DNA of 64,000 nucleotides from contig NW_027475146.1 of NCBI RefSeq assembly GCF_051020985.1, forward strand, positions 992,001-1,056,000, given 5' to 3'. Both the position numbers and the translations under genes were made by a program. The DNA comes from Nomia melanderi (Eukaryota > Arthropoda > Insecta > Hymenoptera > Halictidae). This document shows positions 1 through 12,644 of the stretch, piece after piece. Below the pieces are notes generated by a model, which was given only the letters and a program-made list of their open reading frames with translations, was not told the origin of the DNA and made no database searches. Every line of letters starts with the position of its first letter. Position 1 is the stretch's first letter.

Positions 1-654
1 CTATGACAGATAGCGCAATAAACCAAAGTGCGTTGTCTGCAGGAGGCCCTGGCGCACGAATCTGTGCAGCGGCAACGACCTCGGACCACCAGGGGCCGAG
101 AAAACCACAGTCCCATAGGGCCGGACGCTCAGGGTCAGGGGAAAATCCAATATATATCTGCTGATATCTCGGGTGCTATTAGAGATAGCGCAATAAACCA
201 AAGTGAATTATCTGCAGGAGGCCCTGGCGCATGAATCTGTGCAGCGGGAACGACCTCGGACCACCAGGGGCCGAGCAAACCACCGTCTCATGGGGCCGGA
301 CACTCAGGGTCAGGGAAAAATCCAATATATATCTGGTGATATCTCTGGTGCTATTAGAGATAGCGCAACAAACCAAAGTGAATTGTCTGCAGGAGGCCCT
401 GGCGCATGAATCTGTGCAGCGGGAACGACCTCGCATCACCAGGGGCCGAGAAAACCACCGACACATGGGGCCGGACACTCAGGGTCAGGGGAAAATCCAA
501 TATATATCTGGTGATATCTCGGGTGTTATTAGAGATAGCGCAATAAACCAAAGTGAATTGTCTGCAAGAGGTCCTGGCGCATGAATCTGTACAGCGGGAA
601 CGACCTCGGATCACCAGGGACGGAGAAAACCACCGCCTCATGGGGCCGGACACT

Positions 655-1278
655 CAGGGTCAGGGAAAAATCCAATATATATCTGGTGATATCTCTGGTG
701 CTATTAGAGATAGCGCAATAAAACAAAGTGAATTGTCTGCAGGAGGCCCTGGCGCATGAATCTGTGCAGCGGGAACGACCTCGGACCACCAGGGGCCGAG
801 AAAACCACCGACACATGGCGCCGGACACCCAAGGTCGTGTAAAAACCCAGGATGTATCTGGTGATATCTCGGTTGCTATTAGAGATAGCGCAATAAATCA
901 AAGTGCATTGTCTGTAGGATGCCCTGGCGCATGAATCTGTGCAGCGGAAACGACCTCGGACCACCAGGGGCCGAGAAAACCACCGCCTCATGGGGCGGGA
1001 CACTCAGGGTCAGGGGAAAATCCATTATATATCTGGTGATATGTCGGGTGCTATTAGAGATAGCGCAATAAACCAAAGTGATTTATCTGCAGGAGGCCCT
1101 GTCGCATGAAACTGTGCAGCGGGAACGACCTCGGATCACCAGGGTCCGAGAAAACCACCGTCTCATGGGGCGGGACACTCAGGGTCACTGGAAAATCCAA
1201 TATATATCCGGTGATATCTCGGGTACTATTACAGATAGCGCAATAAACCAAAGTGAATTATCTGCAGGAGGCCTTGGC
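655..1278 (+). repeat. Left-region segment L, first copy
   Basis: This stretch of about 3.5 monomers recurs almost unchanged 4374 bases later (25 monomers) at 5029-5652. Parts of it recur a further 3317 bases on, near 8400, and 2797 bases after that, near 11200. It carries a type C segment (818-860) and the marker gtgatttatctgcagg near 1078. Sparse mismatches between copies suggest these duplications are older than the 8568-bp HOR pair. Confidence 0.8.
818..860 (+). repeat. Type C segment (1): box A with B-like right flank
   Basis: After an ordinary box A (accgacacatgg) the sequence continues gcgccggacacccaagg, then gtcgtgtaaaaacccagg and atgtatctg. The caccca and tgtaaaaa are B-like, the box is A-like. 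Confidence 0.8.
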
Positions 1279-2154
1279 GCATGAATCTGTGCAGCGGGAA
1301 CGACCTCGGACCACCAGGGGCCGAGAAAACCACCGACTCATGGGGCCGGACACTCAGGGTGAGGGAAAAATCCAATGTATATCTGGTGATATCTCGGGTG
1401 CTATTACAGATAGCGCAATAAATCAAAGTGCATTGTCTGTAGGATGCCCTGGCGCATGAATCTGTGCAGCGGGAACGACCTCGGACCACCAGGGGCCGAG
1501 AAAACCACCGACACATGGCGCCGGACACCCAAGGTCGTGTAAAAACCCAGGATGTATCTGGTGATATCTCGGGTGCTATTAGAGATAGCGCAATAAACCA
1601 AAGTGAGTTATCTGCAGGAGGCCCTGGCGCATGCTTCTGTGCAGCGGGAACGACCTCGGATCACCAGGGTCCGAGAAAACCACCGTCTCATGGGGCCGGA
1701 CTGTCAGGGTCAGGGAAAAATACATTATATATCTGGTGATATCTCGGGTGCTATTAGAGATAGCGCGATAAATCAAAGTGCATTGTCTGCAGGACGCCCT
1801 GGCGCATGATTCTGTGCAGCGGGAACTACCTCGGACCACCAGGGGCCGAGAAAATCACCGTCTCATGGAGCCGGACTGTCAGGGTCAGGGAAAAATCCAA
1901 TATATATCTTGTGATATCTCGGGTGCTATTACAGATAGCGCAATAAACCAAAGTGAATTATCTGCAGGAGGCCCTGGCGCATGCATCTGTGCAGCGGGAA
2001 CGACCTCGGATCTCCAGAGTCCGAGAAAACCACCGTCTCATGGGGCGGGACAGTCAGGTTCGGTTGAAAAATTCAATATATCTCTGGTGATATCTCGGGT
2101 GCTCTTACAGATAGCGCACTAAACCAAAGTGAATTATCTGTAGCGGGCACTGGG
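1279..2154 (+). repeat. Five-monomer tandem duplication, copy 1 (876 bp)
   Basis: Repeats directly at 2155-3030 with an 876-bp period. Differences noticed between the copies are few: gtgatatctc against atgatatctc near 1561/2437, aggacgccct against aggaagccct near 1793/2669, and one base in gggcactgg/gggccctgg. The block carries a type C segment and the gtgagggaaaaa variant. Confidence 0.9.
1518..1560 (+). repeat. Type C segment (2)
   Basis: Same form as 818-860, in copy 1 of the 876-bp duplication. Confidence 0.8.
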
Positions 2155-3030
2155 GCATGAATCTGTGCAGCGGGAACGACCTCGGACCACCAGGGGCCGA
2201 GAAAACCACCGACTCATGGGGCCGGACACTCAGGGTGAGGGAAAAATCCAATGTATATCTGGTGATATCTCGGGTGCTATTACAGATAGCGCAATAAATC
2301 AAAGTGCATTGTCTGTAGGATGCCCTGGCGCATGAATCTGTGCAGCGGGAACGACCTCGGACCACCAGGGGCCGAGAAAACCACCGACACATGGCGCCGG
2401 ACACCCAAGGTCGTGTAAAAACCCAGGATGTATCTGATGATATCTCGGGTGCTATTAGAGATAGCGCAATAAACCAAAGTGAGTTATCTGCAGGAGGCCC
2501 TGGCGCATGCTTCTGTGCAGCGGGAACGACCTCGGATCACCAGGGTCCGAGAAAACCACCGTCTCATGGGGCCGGACTGTCAGGGTCAGGGAAAAATACA
2601 TTATATATCTGGTGATATCTCGGGTGCTATTAGAGATAGCGCGATAAATCAAAGTGCATTGTCTGCAGGAAGCCCTGGCGCATGATTCTGTGCAGCGGGA
2701 ACTACCTCGGACCACCAGGGGCCGAGAAAATCACCGTCTCATGGAGCCGGACTGTCAGGGTCAGGGAAAAATCCAATATATATCTTGTGATATCTCGGGT
2801 GCTATTACAGATAGCGCAATAAACCAAAGTGAATTATCTGCAGGAGGCCCTGGCGCATGCATCTGTGCAGCGGGAACGACCTCGGATCTCCAGAGTCCGA
2901 GAAAACCACCGTCTCATGGGGCGGGACAGTCAGGTTCGGTTGAAAAATTCAATATATCTCTGGTGATATCTCGGGTGCTCTTACAGATAGCGCACTAAAC
3001 CAAAGTGAATTATCTGTAGCGGGCCCTGGG
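2155..3030 (+). repeat. Five-monomer tandem duplication, copy 2 (876 bp)
   Basis: Second copy of 1279-2154. Its right part (from about 2600, running on to about 3086) appears a third time at 6439-6925. The shared aggaagccct variant shows that the third piece derives from this copy and not from copy 1. Confidence 0.9.
2394..2436 (+). repeat. Type C segment (3)
   Basis: In copy 2 of the 876-bp duplication; followed by atgatatctc in place of gtgatatctc. Confidence 0.8.
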
Positions 3031-3299
3031 GCATGAATCTGTGCAGCGGGAACGACCTCGGACCACCAGGGGCCGAGAAAACCACCGACTGATGGGGCCA
3101 GACACTCAGGATCAGGGAAAAATCAAATATATATCTGGTGATTTCTCGGGTGCTATTACAGACAGTGCAATAAATGAAAGTGCATTGTCTGTAGGAGTCC
3201 CTGGCGCATGAATCTGTGCAGCGGCAACGTCCTCGGACCACGAGGGGCCGAGAAAACCACCGTCTCATGGGGCCGGATACTCAGGGTCTGGGGAAAATC

Positions 3300-3885
3300 C
3301 AATATATATCTGGTGATAGCTCGGGTGCTATTAGAGATAGCGCACTAAACCAAAGTGAATTATCTACAGGGGGCCCTGGCTCATGAATCTGTGCACCGGG
3401 AACGACCTCGGACCATCAGGGCCCGAGAAAACCGCCGTCTCATGGGGCCGTACACTCAGGGTCGGGGAAAAATCCTATATACATCTGGTGATATGTCGGG
3501 TGCTATTACATATAGCGCAATAATACAAAGTGAATTATCTGCAGGAGGCTCTGGCGCATGAATCTGTGCAGTGGGAACGACCTCGGACTACCAGGGGCCG
3601 AGAAAAACACCGTCTCATGGGGCGGACACTCAGGGTCAGGGGAAAATCCAATATATATCTGGTGATATATCGGGTGCGATTACAGATAGCGCAATAAATC
3701 AAAGTGCATTATCTGCAGGAGGCCCTGGCGCATGAATCTGTGCAGCGGGAACGACATCTTACCACCAGGGGCCGAGAAAACCACAGTCTCATGTGGCCGG
3801 ACACTCAGGGTCAGGGGAGAATCCAATATATATCTGTTGATATCTCGGGTGCTATTAGAGATAGCGCAATAAACCAAAGTGCATT
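3300..3885 (+). repeat. Dispersed three-monomer segment, copy 1
   Basis: Matches 6964-7550 at an offset of 3664-3665 bases (21 monomers). Shared rare variants are gtgatagctcggg, tctacagggggccc, cccgagaaaaccgccg and acgacatcttacc. Pieces of the same segment recur near 5976, 9119 and 11916. Confidence 0.75.
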
Positions 3886-5028
3886 ATCTGCAGGAGGCCC
3901 TAGCGCATGAATCTGTGCAGCGGGAACGACCTCGGACCACCAGGGGCCGAGAAAACCACCGTCCCATGGTTCCGGACACGCAGTGTCAGGGTAAAATCCG
4001 ATATATATCTGGTGATATCTTGGGTGCTATTACAGATACCGTAATAAATCAAAGTGAATTGTCTGTAGGAGGCTCTGATGCATGAATCTGTGCAGCGGGG
4101 ACGACCTCGGACCACCAGGGGCCGAGAAAACCACCGTCTCATGGGGCCGGACACTCAGGATCAGGGAAAAATCCAATATATATCTGGTGACATCTCGGGT
4201 GCTCTTACAGATAGCGCACTAAACCAGTGTGAATTATCTGCAGGGGGCCCTGGCGCATGAATCTGTGCAGCGGGAACGACCTTGGACCACCAGGGGCCGA
4301 GAAAACCACCGACACATGGTGCCGGACAATCAGGGTCAAGGAAAAATCCAATATATATCTGGAGATATCTCGGGTGCTCTTACAGATAGCGCACTAAACC
4401 AAAGTGAATTATCTGCAGGAGGCCATGCCACATGAATCTATACAGCGGGAACGACCTCGGACAACCATTGGCCGAGAAAACCACCGTCTCATGGGGCCGG
4501 ACACTCAGGGCCGGGGAAAAATCCAATATATATCTGGTGATACCTCGTGTGCTATTACAGATAGCGCACTAAATCAAAGTGCATCATCTGCAGGAGGCCC
4601 TGTCGCATGAATCTGTGCAGCAGGGTCAACCTCGGACCACCAGGGGCCGAGAAAATCACCGACACATGGGGCCGGACACTCCGTCAGGGAAAAATCCAAG
4701 ATATATCTGGTGACATCTCGGGTGCTCTTACAGATAACGCACTAAGCCAAAGTGAATTATCTGCAGGGGGCCCCGGCGCATGAATCTGTGCAGCGGGAAC
4801 GACCTCGAACCACCAGGGGCCGAGAAAACCACCGTCTCATGGGGCAGGACACTCAGGGTCAGGGAAAAATCCAATATATAGCAGGTGATATCTCGGGTGC
4901 TATTACAGATAGCGCAATAAAACAAAGTGAATTGTCTGCAGGAGGCCCTGGCGCATGAATCTGTGCAGCGGGAACGACCTCGGACCACCAGGGGCCGAGA
5001 AAACCACCGTCTCATGTGGCCGGACACT

Positions 5029-5652
5029 CAGGGTCAGGGAAAAATCCAATATATATCTGGTGATATCTCTGGTGCTATTAGAGATAGCGCAATAAAACAA
5101 AGTGAATTGTCTGCAGGAGGCCCTGGCGCATGAATCTGTGCAGCGGGAACGACCTCGGACCACCAGGGGCCGAGAAAACCACCGACACATGGCGCCGGAC
5201 ACCCAAGGTCGTGTAAAAACCCAGGATGTATCTGGTGATATCTCGGTTGCTATTAGAGATAGCGCAATAAATTAAAGTGCATTGTCTGTAGGATGCCCTG
5301 GCGCATGAATCTGTGCAGCGGGAACGACCTCGGACCACCAGGGGCCGAGAAAACCACCGCCTCATGGGGCGGGACACTCAGGGTCAGGGGAAAATCCAAT
5401 ATATATCTGGTGATATCTCGGGTGCTATTAGAGATAGCGCAATAAACCAAAGTGATTTATCTGCAGGAGGCCCTGGCGCATGAAACTGTGCAGCGGGGAC
5501 GACCTCGGATCACCAGGGTCCGAGAAAACCACCGTCTCATGGGGCGGGACACTCAGGGTCACTGGAAAATCCAACATATATCCGGTGATATCTCGGGTGC
5601 TATTACAGATAGCGCAATAAACCAAAGTGAGTTATCTGCAGGAGGCCCTGGC
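5029..5652 (+). repeat. Left-region segment L, second copy
   Basis: Matches 655-1278 at an offset of 4374 bases. It shares the rare gtgatttatctg marker and the type C segment, and includes both junctions of the segment, so it is a block duplication and not independent variation of single monomers. Confidence 0.8.
5192..5234 (+). repeat. Type C segment (4)
   Basis: In segment L copy 2, 4374 bases after 818. Confidence 0.8.
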
Positions 5653-6320
5653 GCATGCTTCTGTGCAGCGGGAACGTCCTCGGACCACGAGGGGCCGAGA
5701 AAACCACCGTCTCATGGGGTCGGATACTCAGGGTCTGGAGAAAATCCAATATATATCTGGTGATATCTCGGGTGCTATTAGAGATAGCGCACTAAACCAA
5801 GGTGAATTATCTACAGGGGGCCCCGGCTCATGAATCTGTGCAGCGGGAACGACCTCGGACCACCAGGGCCCGAGAAAAACACCGTCTCATGGGGCGGACA
5901 CTCAGGGTCAGGGGAAAATCCAATATATATCTGGTGATATCTCGGGTGCGATTACAGATAGCGCAATAAATCAAAGTGCATTATCTGCAGGAGGCCCAGG
6001 CTCATGAATCTGTGCAGCGGGAACGACATCTTACCACCAGGGGCCGAGAAAACCACAGTCTCATGTGGCCGGACACTCAGGGTCAGGGGAGAATCCAATA
6101 TATATCTGTTGATATCTCGGGTGCTATTAGAGATAGCGCAATAAACCAAAGTGAATTATCTGCAGGAGGCCCTGGCGCATGAATCTGTGCAGCAGGAACG
6201 ACCTCGGACCACCAGGGGCCGAGAAAACCACCGTCTCATGGTTCCGGAAACGCAGTGTCAGGGTAAAATCCAATATATATCTGGTGATATCTTTGGTGCT
6301 ATTACAGATACCGCAATAAA

Positions 6321-6330
6321 TCAAGTCTGT
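6321..6330 (+). other. Monomer with an 8-bp internal deletion
   Basis: The usual aatcaaagtgcattgtctg is shortened to aatcaagtctg here. This is the largest single step in the phase slippage of the left region: the landmark moves by 8 bases between 6151 and 6493. Confidence 0.85.
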
Positions 6331-6438
6331 AGGAGGCTCTGGCGCATGAATCTGGGCAGCGGGAACGACCTCGGACCACCAGGGGCCGAGAAAACCACCG
6401 CCACATGGTTCCGGACACGCAGTGTCAGGGTAAAATCC

Positions 6439-6925
6439 AATATATATCTGGTGATATCTCGGGTGCTATTAGAGATAGCGCGATAAATCAAAGTGCATTG
6501 TCTGCAGGAAGCCCTGGCGCATGATTCTGTGCAGCGGGAACTACCTCGGACCACCAGGGGCCGAGAAAATCACCGTCTCATGGAGCCGGACTGTCAGGGT
6601 CAGGGAAAAATCCAATATATATCTTGTGATATCTCGGGTGCTATTACAGATAGCGCAATAAACCAAAGTGAATTATCTGCAGGAGGCCCTGGCGCATGCA
6701 TCTGTGCAGCGGGAACGACCTCGGATCTCCAGAGTCCGAGAAAACCACCGTCTCATGGGGCGGGACAGTCAGGTTCGGTTGAAAAATTCAATATATCTCT
6801 GGTGATATCTCGGGTGCTCTTACAGATAGCGCACTAAACCAAAGTGAATTATCTGTAGCGGGCCCTGGGGCATGAATCTGTGCAGCGGGAACGACCTCGG
6901 ACCACCAGGGGCCGAGAAAACCACC
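6439..6925 (+). repeat. Partial third copy of the 876-bp block
   Basis: Matches 2600-3086 at an offset of 3839 bases, including the unusual caggttcggttgaaaaattc variant and the gggccctgggg end. The left junction lies in the ordinary ccaatatatatc segment, which fits homologous exchange between monomers. Confidence 0.85.
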
Positions 6926-6963
6926 GACTCATGGGGCCGGACACTCAGTGTCAGGGAAAAATC

Positions 6964-7550
6964 CAATATATATCTGGTGATAGCTCGGGTGCTATTAGAG
7001 ATAGCGCACTAAACCAAAGTGAATTATCTACAGGGGGCCCTGGCTCATGAATCTGTGCAGCGGGAACGACCTCGGACCACCAGGGCCCGAGAAAACCGCC
7101 GTCTCATGGGGCCGTACACTCAGGGTCAGGGAAAAATCCAATATACATCTGGTGATATCTCGGGTGCTATTACATATAGCGCAATAATACAAAGTGAATT
7201 ATCTGCAGGAGGCTCTGGCGCATGAATCTGTGCAGTGGGAACGACCTCGGACTACCAGGGGCCGAGAAAAACACCGTCTCATAGGGCGGACACTCAGGGT
7301 TAGGGGAAAATCCAATATATATCTGGTGATATATCGGGTGCGATTACAGATAGCGCAATAAAAAAAAAGTGCATTATCTGCAGGAGGCCCTGGCGCATGA
7401 ATCTGTGCAGCGGGAACGGCATCTTACCACCAGGGGCCGAGAAAACCACAGTCTCATGTGGCCGGACACTCAGGGTCAGGGGAGAATCCAATATATATCT
7501 GTTGATATCTCGGGTGCTATTAGAGATAGCGCAATAAACCAAAGTGAATT
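6964..7550 (+). repeat. Dispersed three-monomer segment, copy 2
   Basis: Second copy of 3300-3885, with the same chain of rare variants. It contains a nine-base A-run at 7360-7368 that is not in the first copy. Confidence 0.75.
7360..7368 (+). other. Nine-base A-run in place of aaatcaaa
   Basis: The related monomers near 3700 and 5976 read aataaatcaaagtg at this point. Here the sequence is an unbroken run of nine A before gtgcatt. It is either a t/c-to-a conversion or a homopolymer assembly error. Confidence 0.6.
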
Positions 7551-8451
7551 ATCTGCAGGAGGCCCTGGCGCATGAATCTGTGCAGAGGGAACGACCTCGG
7601 ACCACCAGGGGCCGAGAAAACCACCGTCTCATGGTTCCGGACACTCCGGGTCAGGGGAAAATCCAATATATATCTGGTGATATCTCGGCTGCTATTACAG
7701 ATAGTGCAATAAATCAAAGTGCATTGTCTGTAGGAGGCCCTGGCGCATGAATCTGTGGCGCGGGAACGACCTCGGACCACCAGGGGCCGAGGAAACCACA
7801 GTCTCATGGGGCCGGACACTCAGGGTCAGGGGAAAATCCAATATATATCTGGTGATATCTCGGGTGCTATTAGAAATAGCTCAATAAATAAAAGTGCATT
7901 GTCTGTAGGAGGCTCTGGCGCATGAATCTGGGCAGCGGGAACGACCTCGGACCACCAGGGGCCTAGAAAACCACCGTCTCATTGGGCCGGAGACTCAGGG
8001 TCAGGGGAAAATACAATATATATCTGGTGATATCTCGGCTGCTATTAGAGATAGCGCAATAAACCAAAGTGAATTATCTGCAGGGGGCCCTGGCGCATGC
8101 ATCTGTGCAGCGGGGACGACCTCGGACCACCAGGGGCCGAGAAAACCACCGTCTCATGGGGCCGGACACTCAGGATCAGGGAAAAATCCAATATATATCT
8201 GGTGACATATCGGGTGCTCTTACAGATAGCGCACTAAACCAGTGTGAATTATCTGCAGGGGGCCCTGGCGCATGAATCTGTGCAGCGGGAACGACCTTGG
8301 ACCACCAGGGGCCGAGAAAACCACCGACACATGGTGCCGGACACTCAGGGTCAAGGAAAAATCCAATATATATCTGGAGATATCTCGGGCGCTCTTACAG
8401 ATAGCGCAATAAAACAACGTGAATTGTCTGCAGGAGGACCTGGCGCAGGAA

Positions 8452-9847
8452 TCTGTGCAGCGGGAACGACCTCGGACCACCAGGGGCCGAGAAAACCACC
8501 GACACATGGCGCCGGACACCCAAGGTCGTGTAAAAACCCAGGATGTATCTGGTGATATCTCGGTTGCTATTAGAGATAGCGCAATAAATTAAAGTGCATT
8601 GTCTGTAGGATGCCCTGGCGCATGAACCTGTGCAGCGGGAACGACCTCGGACCACCAGGGGCCGAGAAAACCACCGCCTCATGGGGCGGGACACTCAGGG
8701 TCAGGGGAAAATCCAATATATATCTGGTGATATCTCGGGTGCTATTAGAGATAGCGCAATAAACCAAAGTGATTTATCTGCAGGAGGCCCTGGCGCATGA
8801 AACTGTGCAGCGGGGACGACCTCGGACTACCAGGGGCCGAGAAAAACACCGTTTCATGGGGCGGGACACTCAGGGTCACTGGAAAATCCAACATATATCC
8901 GGTGGTATCTCGGGTGCTATTACAGATAGCGCAATAAACCAAAGTGAGTTATCTGCAGGAGGCCCTGGCGCATGCTTCTGTGCAGCGGGAACGTCCTCGG
9001 ACCACGAGGGGCCGAGAAAACCACCGTCTCATGGGGCCGGATACTCAGGGTCTGGAGAAAATCCAATATATATCTGGTGATATCTCGGGTGCTATTAGAG
9101 ATAGCGCACTAAACCAAAGTGAATTATCTACAGGGGGCCCCGGCTCATGAATCTGTGCAGCGGGAACGACCTCGGACCACCAGGGCCCGAGAAAACCGCC
9201 GTCTCATGGGGCCGTACACTCAGGGTCAGGGAAAAATCCAATATACATCTGGTGATATCTCGGGTGCTATTACATATAGCGCAAGAATACAAAGTGAATT
9301 ATCTGCAGGAGGCTCTGGCGCATGAATGTGTGCAGTGGGAACGACCTCGGACTACCAGGGGCCGAGAAAAACACCGTCTCATGGGGCGGACACTCAGGGT
9401 CAGGGGAAAATCCAATATATATCTGGTGATATCTCGGGTGCGATTACAGATAGCGCAATAAATCAAAGTGCATTATCTGCAGGAGGCCCAGGCTCAGGAA
9501 TCTGTGCAGCGGGAACGACATCTTACCACCAGGGGCCGAGAAAACCACAGTCTCATGTGGCGGACACTCAGGGTCAGGGGAAAATCCAATATATATCTGG
9601 TGATATCTCGGGTGCTATTAGAGATAGCGCGATAAATCAAAGTGCATTGTCTGCAGGAAGCCCTGGCGCATGATTCTGTGCAGCGGGAACTACCTCGGAC
9701 CACCAGGGGCCGAGAAAATCACCGTCTCATGGAGCCGGACTGTCAGGGTCAGGGAAAAATCCAATATATATCTTGTGATATCTCGGGTGCTATTACAGAT
9801 AGCGCAATAAACCAAAGTGAATTATCTGCAGGAGGCCCTGGCGCATG
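8452..9847 (+). repeat. Module X, first copy
   Basis: Eight-monomer module, repeated at 11249-12644 with an offset of 2797 bases. Two mismatches were noticed in about 1396 bases (9239 region aatccaat against aatccatt; atctcggg near 9785 against atctaggg near 12582). It contains type C segment 8509-8551 and rare variants shared with 5029-5830. Confidence 0.92.
8509..8551 (+). repeat. Type C segment (5)
   Basis: In module X copy 1, 3317 bases after 5192. Confidence 0.8.
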
Positions 9848-10069
9848 CATCTGTGCAGCGGCAACGATGTCGGACCACCAGGGGCCGAGAAAACCACAGT
9901 CTCATGGGGCCGGTCACTCAGGGTCAGGGAAAAATCCAATATATATCTGGTGATATCTCGGGTGCTATTAGAGATAGCGCAATAAACCAACGTGAATTAT
10001 CGGGCAGGTGGCCCTGGCGCATGAATCTGTGCAGCGGGAAGGACCTCGGACCACCAGCGGCCGTGAAAA

Positions 10070-10090
10070 TTACAGATTTTCGGTATCCGT
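10070..10090 (+). other. 21-bp box, state B (1)
   Basis: State B contains ttacag then attttcggtatccgt in the same 21-base frame between gaaaa and cac. It is paired with the next B box at a 175-base distance. The A box that would be expected here is gone, yet both flanks stay collinear. Confidence 0.85.
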
Positions 10091-10244
10091 CACCCAATTT
10101 TATGTAAAAATCCATCATATACCTGGTGATATCTCAGGTTGTATTACAGATAGCGCGATAAATCAAAGTGCATTGTCCAGAGGAGGCCCTGGCGCATGAA
10201 TCTGTGCAGCAGGAACGACATCGGACCACCAGGGGCCGAGAAAA

Positions 10245-10265
10245 TTACAGATTTTCGGTATCCGT
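10245..10265 (+). other. 21-bp box, state B (2)
   Basis: Adjacent B-box monomer. Upstream it also has the linked B haplotype gcagcaggaacgacatcgg; downstream catgtaaaaatccagcat. Confidence 0.85.
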
Positions 10266-10898
10266 CACCAAATGTCATGTAAAAATCCAGCATATATGTG
10301 GTGATATCTCGGGTTCTATTACAGATAGCGCGATAAATCAAAGTGCATTGTCTGCAGGAGGCCCTGGAGCATGAATCTGGTCAGCGGTATCGACCTCGGA
10401 CCACCAGGGGCCGAGAAAACCACAGTCTCATGGGGCCGGACACTCAGGGTCAGGGAAAAATCCATTATATATCTGGTGATGTGGCGGGTGTTATTAGAGA
10501 TAGCGCAATAAACCAAAGTGAATTGTCTGCAGGAGGCCCTGGCGCATGAATCTGTGCAGCGGGAACGACCTCGGACCACCAGGGGACGAGAAAACCACCG
10601 TCTCATGGGGCCGGACACTCAGGGTCAGGGGAAAATCCAATATATATCTGGTGATATCTCGGGTGCTATTAGAGATAGCGCAATAAATCAAAGTGCATTA
10701 TCTGCAGGAGGCCCTGGCGCATGAATCTGTGCAGCGGGAACGACCTCGGTCCACCAGGGGCCGAGAAAACCACAGTCTCATGGGGCCGGACACTCAGGGT
10801 CAGGGGAAAATCCAATATATATCTGTTGATATCTCGGGTGCTATTAGAGATAGCGTAGTAAACCAAAGTGAATTATCTGCAGGAGGCCCTGGCGCATG

Positions 10899-11260
10899 AA
10901 TCGGGTCAGCGGGAACGACCTCGGACCACCAGGGGCCGAGAAAACCAGTCTCATGGGGGCGGACACTCAGGGTCAGGGGAAAATCCAATATATATCTGGT
11001 GATATCTCGGGTGCTATTAGATATAGCGCAATAAACCAGAGTGAATTATCTGCAGGAGGCCCTGGCGCATGAATCTGTGCAGCGAGAACGACCTCGGAGC
11101 ACCAGTGGCCGAGAAAACAACCGTCTCATGGGGTCGGACTCTCAGGGTCAGGGGAAAATCCAATATATATCTGGTGATATCTCGGGAGCGATTAGAGATA
11201 GCGCAATAAACCAAAGTGAATTATCTGTAGGAGGCCCTGGCGCATGAGTCTGTGCAGCGG
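10899..11260 (+). repeat. Module Z, first copy
   Basis: About two monomers, marked by the rare gaatcgggtcagcgg start and gcgagaacgacctcggagcacc. It repeats at 12645-13006 (offset 1746) with one mismatch noticed (gggagcgatta against gggagctatta). Confidence 0.9.
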
Positions 11261-12644
11261 GAACGACCTCGGACCACCAGGGGCCGAGAAAACCACCGAC
11301 ACATGGCGCCGGACACCCAAGGTCGTGTAAAAACCCAGGATGTATCTGGTGATATCTCGGTTGCTATTAGAGATAGCGCAATAAATTAAAGTGCATTGTC
11401 TGTAGGATGCCCTGGCGCATGAACCTGTGCAGCGGGAACGACCTCGGACCACCAGGGGCCGAGAAAACCACCGCCTCATGGGGCGGGACACTCAGGGTCA
11501 GGGGAAAATCCAATATATATCTGGTGATATCTCGGGTGCTATTAGAGATAGCGCAATAAACCAAAGTGATTTATCTGCAGGAGGCCCTGGCGCATGAAAC
11601 TGTGCAGCGGGGACGACCTCGGACTACCAGGGGCCGAGAAAAACACCGTTTCATGGGGCGGGACACTCAGGGTCACTGGAAAATCCAACATATATCCGGT
11701 GGTATCTCGGGTGCTATTACAGATAGCGCAATAAACCAAAGTGAGTTATCTGCAGGAGGCCCTGGCGCATGCTTCTGTGCAGCGGGAACGTCCTCGGACC
11801 ACGAGGGGCCGAGAAAACCACCGTCTCATGGGGCCGGATACTCAGGGTCTGGAGAAAATCCAATATATATCTGGTGATATCTCGGGTGCTATTAGAGATA
11901 GCGCACTAAACCAAAGTGAATTATCTACAGGGGGCCCCGGCTCATGAATCTGTGCAGCGGGAACGACCTCGGACCACCAGGGCCCGAGAAAACCGCCGTC
12001 TCATGGGGCCGTACACTCAGGGTCAGGGAAAAATCCATTATACATCTGGTGATATCTCGGGTGCTATTACATATAGCGCAAGAATACAAAGTGAATTATC
12101 TGCAGGAGGCTCTGGCGCATGAATGTGTGCAGTGGGAACGACCTCGGACTACCAGGGGCCGAGAAAAACACCGTCTCATGGGGCGGACACTCAGGGTCAG
12201 GGGAAAATCCAATATATATCTGGTGATATCTCGGGTGCGATTACAGATAGCGCAATAAATCAAAGTGCATTATCTGCAGGAGGCCCAGGCTCAGGAATCT
12301 GTGCAGCGGGAACGACATCTTACCACCAGGGGCCGAGAAAACCACAGTCTCATGTGGCGGACACTCAGGGTCAGGGGAAAATCCAATATATATCTGGTGA
12401 TATCTCGGGTGCTATTAGAGATAGCGCGATAAATCAAAGTGCATTGTCTGCAGGAAGCCCTGGCGCATGATTCTGTGCAGCGGGAACTACCTCGGACCAC
12501 CAGGGGCCGAGAAAATCACCGTCTCATGGAGCCGGACTGTCAGGGTCAGGGAAAAATCCAATATATATCTTGTGATATCTAGGGTGCTATTACAGATAGC
12601 GCAATAAACCAAAGTGAATTATCTGCAGGAGGCCCTGGCGCATG
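11249..12644 (+). repeat. Module X, second copy
   Basis: Copy of 8452-9847. Its right end (g at 12644) aligns both with the end of X (9847) and with the end of Y (10898), inside identical ggccctggcgcatg sequence. This is where a deletion of Y by exchange between matching monomers would leave its junction. Confidence 0.92.
11306..11348 (+). repeat. Type C segment (6)
   Basis: In module X copy 2, 2797 bases after 8509. Confidence 0.8.

Larger units (their letters stand above)
9848..10898 (+). repeat. Module Y, present once in the X-Y-Z block
   Basis: 1051 bases, six monomers. It holds the paired box-B monomers at 10070 and 10245. It follows X here but is missing between the second X and second Z (junction at 12644/12645). 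The part from about 10010 onward matches 21726 onward in the HOR at an offset of 11716. Confidence 0.85.

Noticed and set aside
221..240. aggagg followed nine bases later by atg in most monomers, resembling a bacterial ribosome-binding site and start
   Set aside because: The frame it opens ends after about 40-60 codons in the next unit, is copied in every monomer, and the array is clearly a eukaryote-type satellite.
203..409. Recurrent 68-residue + strand reading frame starting in gtgaattatctg, repeated in most monomers
   Set aside because: It starts at GTG, shifts frame by one base per monomer, varies freely at amino-acid level, and its ends are set by the repeat period. There are no splice sites, domain or conservation pattern typical of coding sequence.
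7360..7368. A-run as a retroposon tail
   Set aside because: Only nine A within an otherwise complete monomer, no target-site duplication and no inserted body.
10245..10265. CENP-B box in the B-state box (ttcggtatccgt)
   Set aside because: It shares only TTCG. The required A and the CGGG half do not fit in the right spacing.
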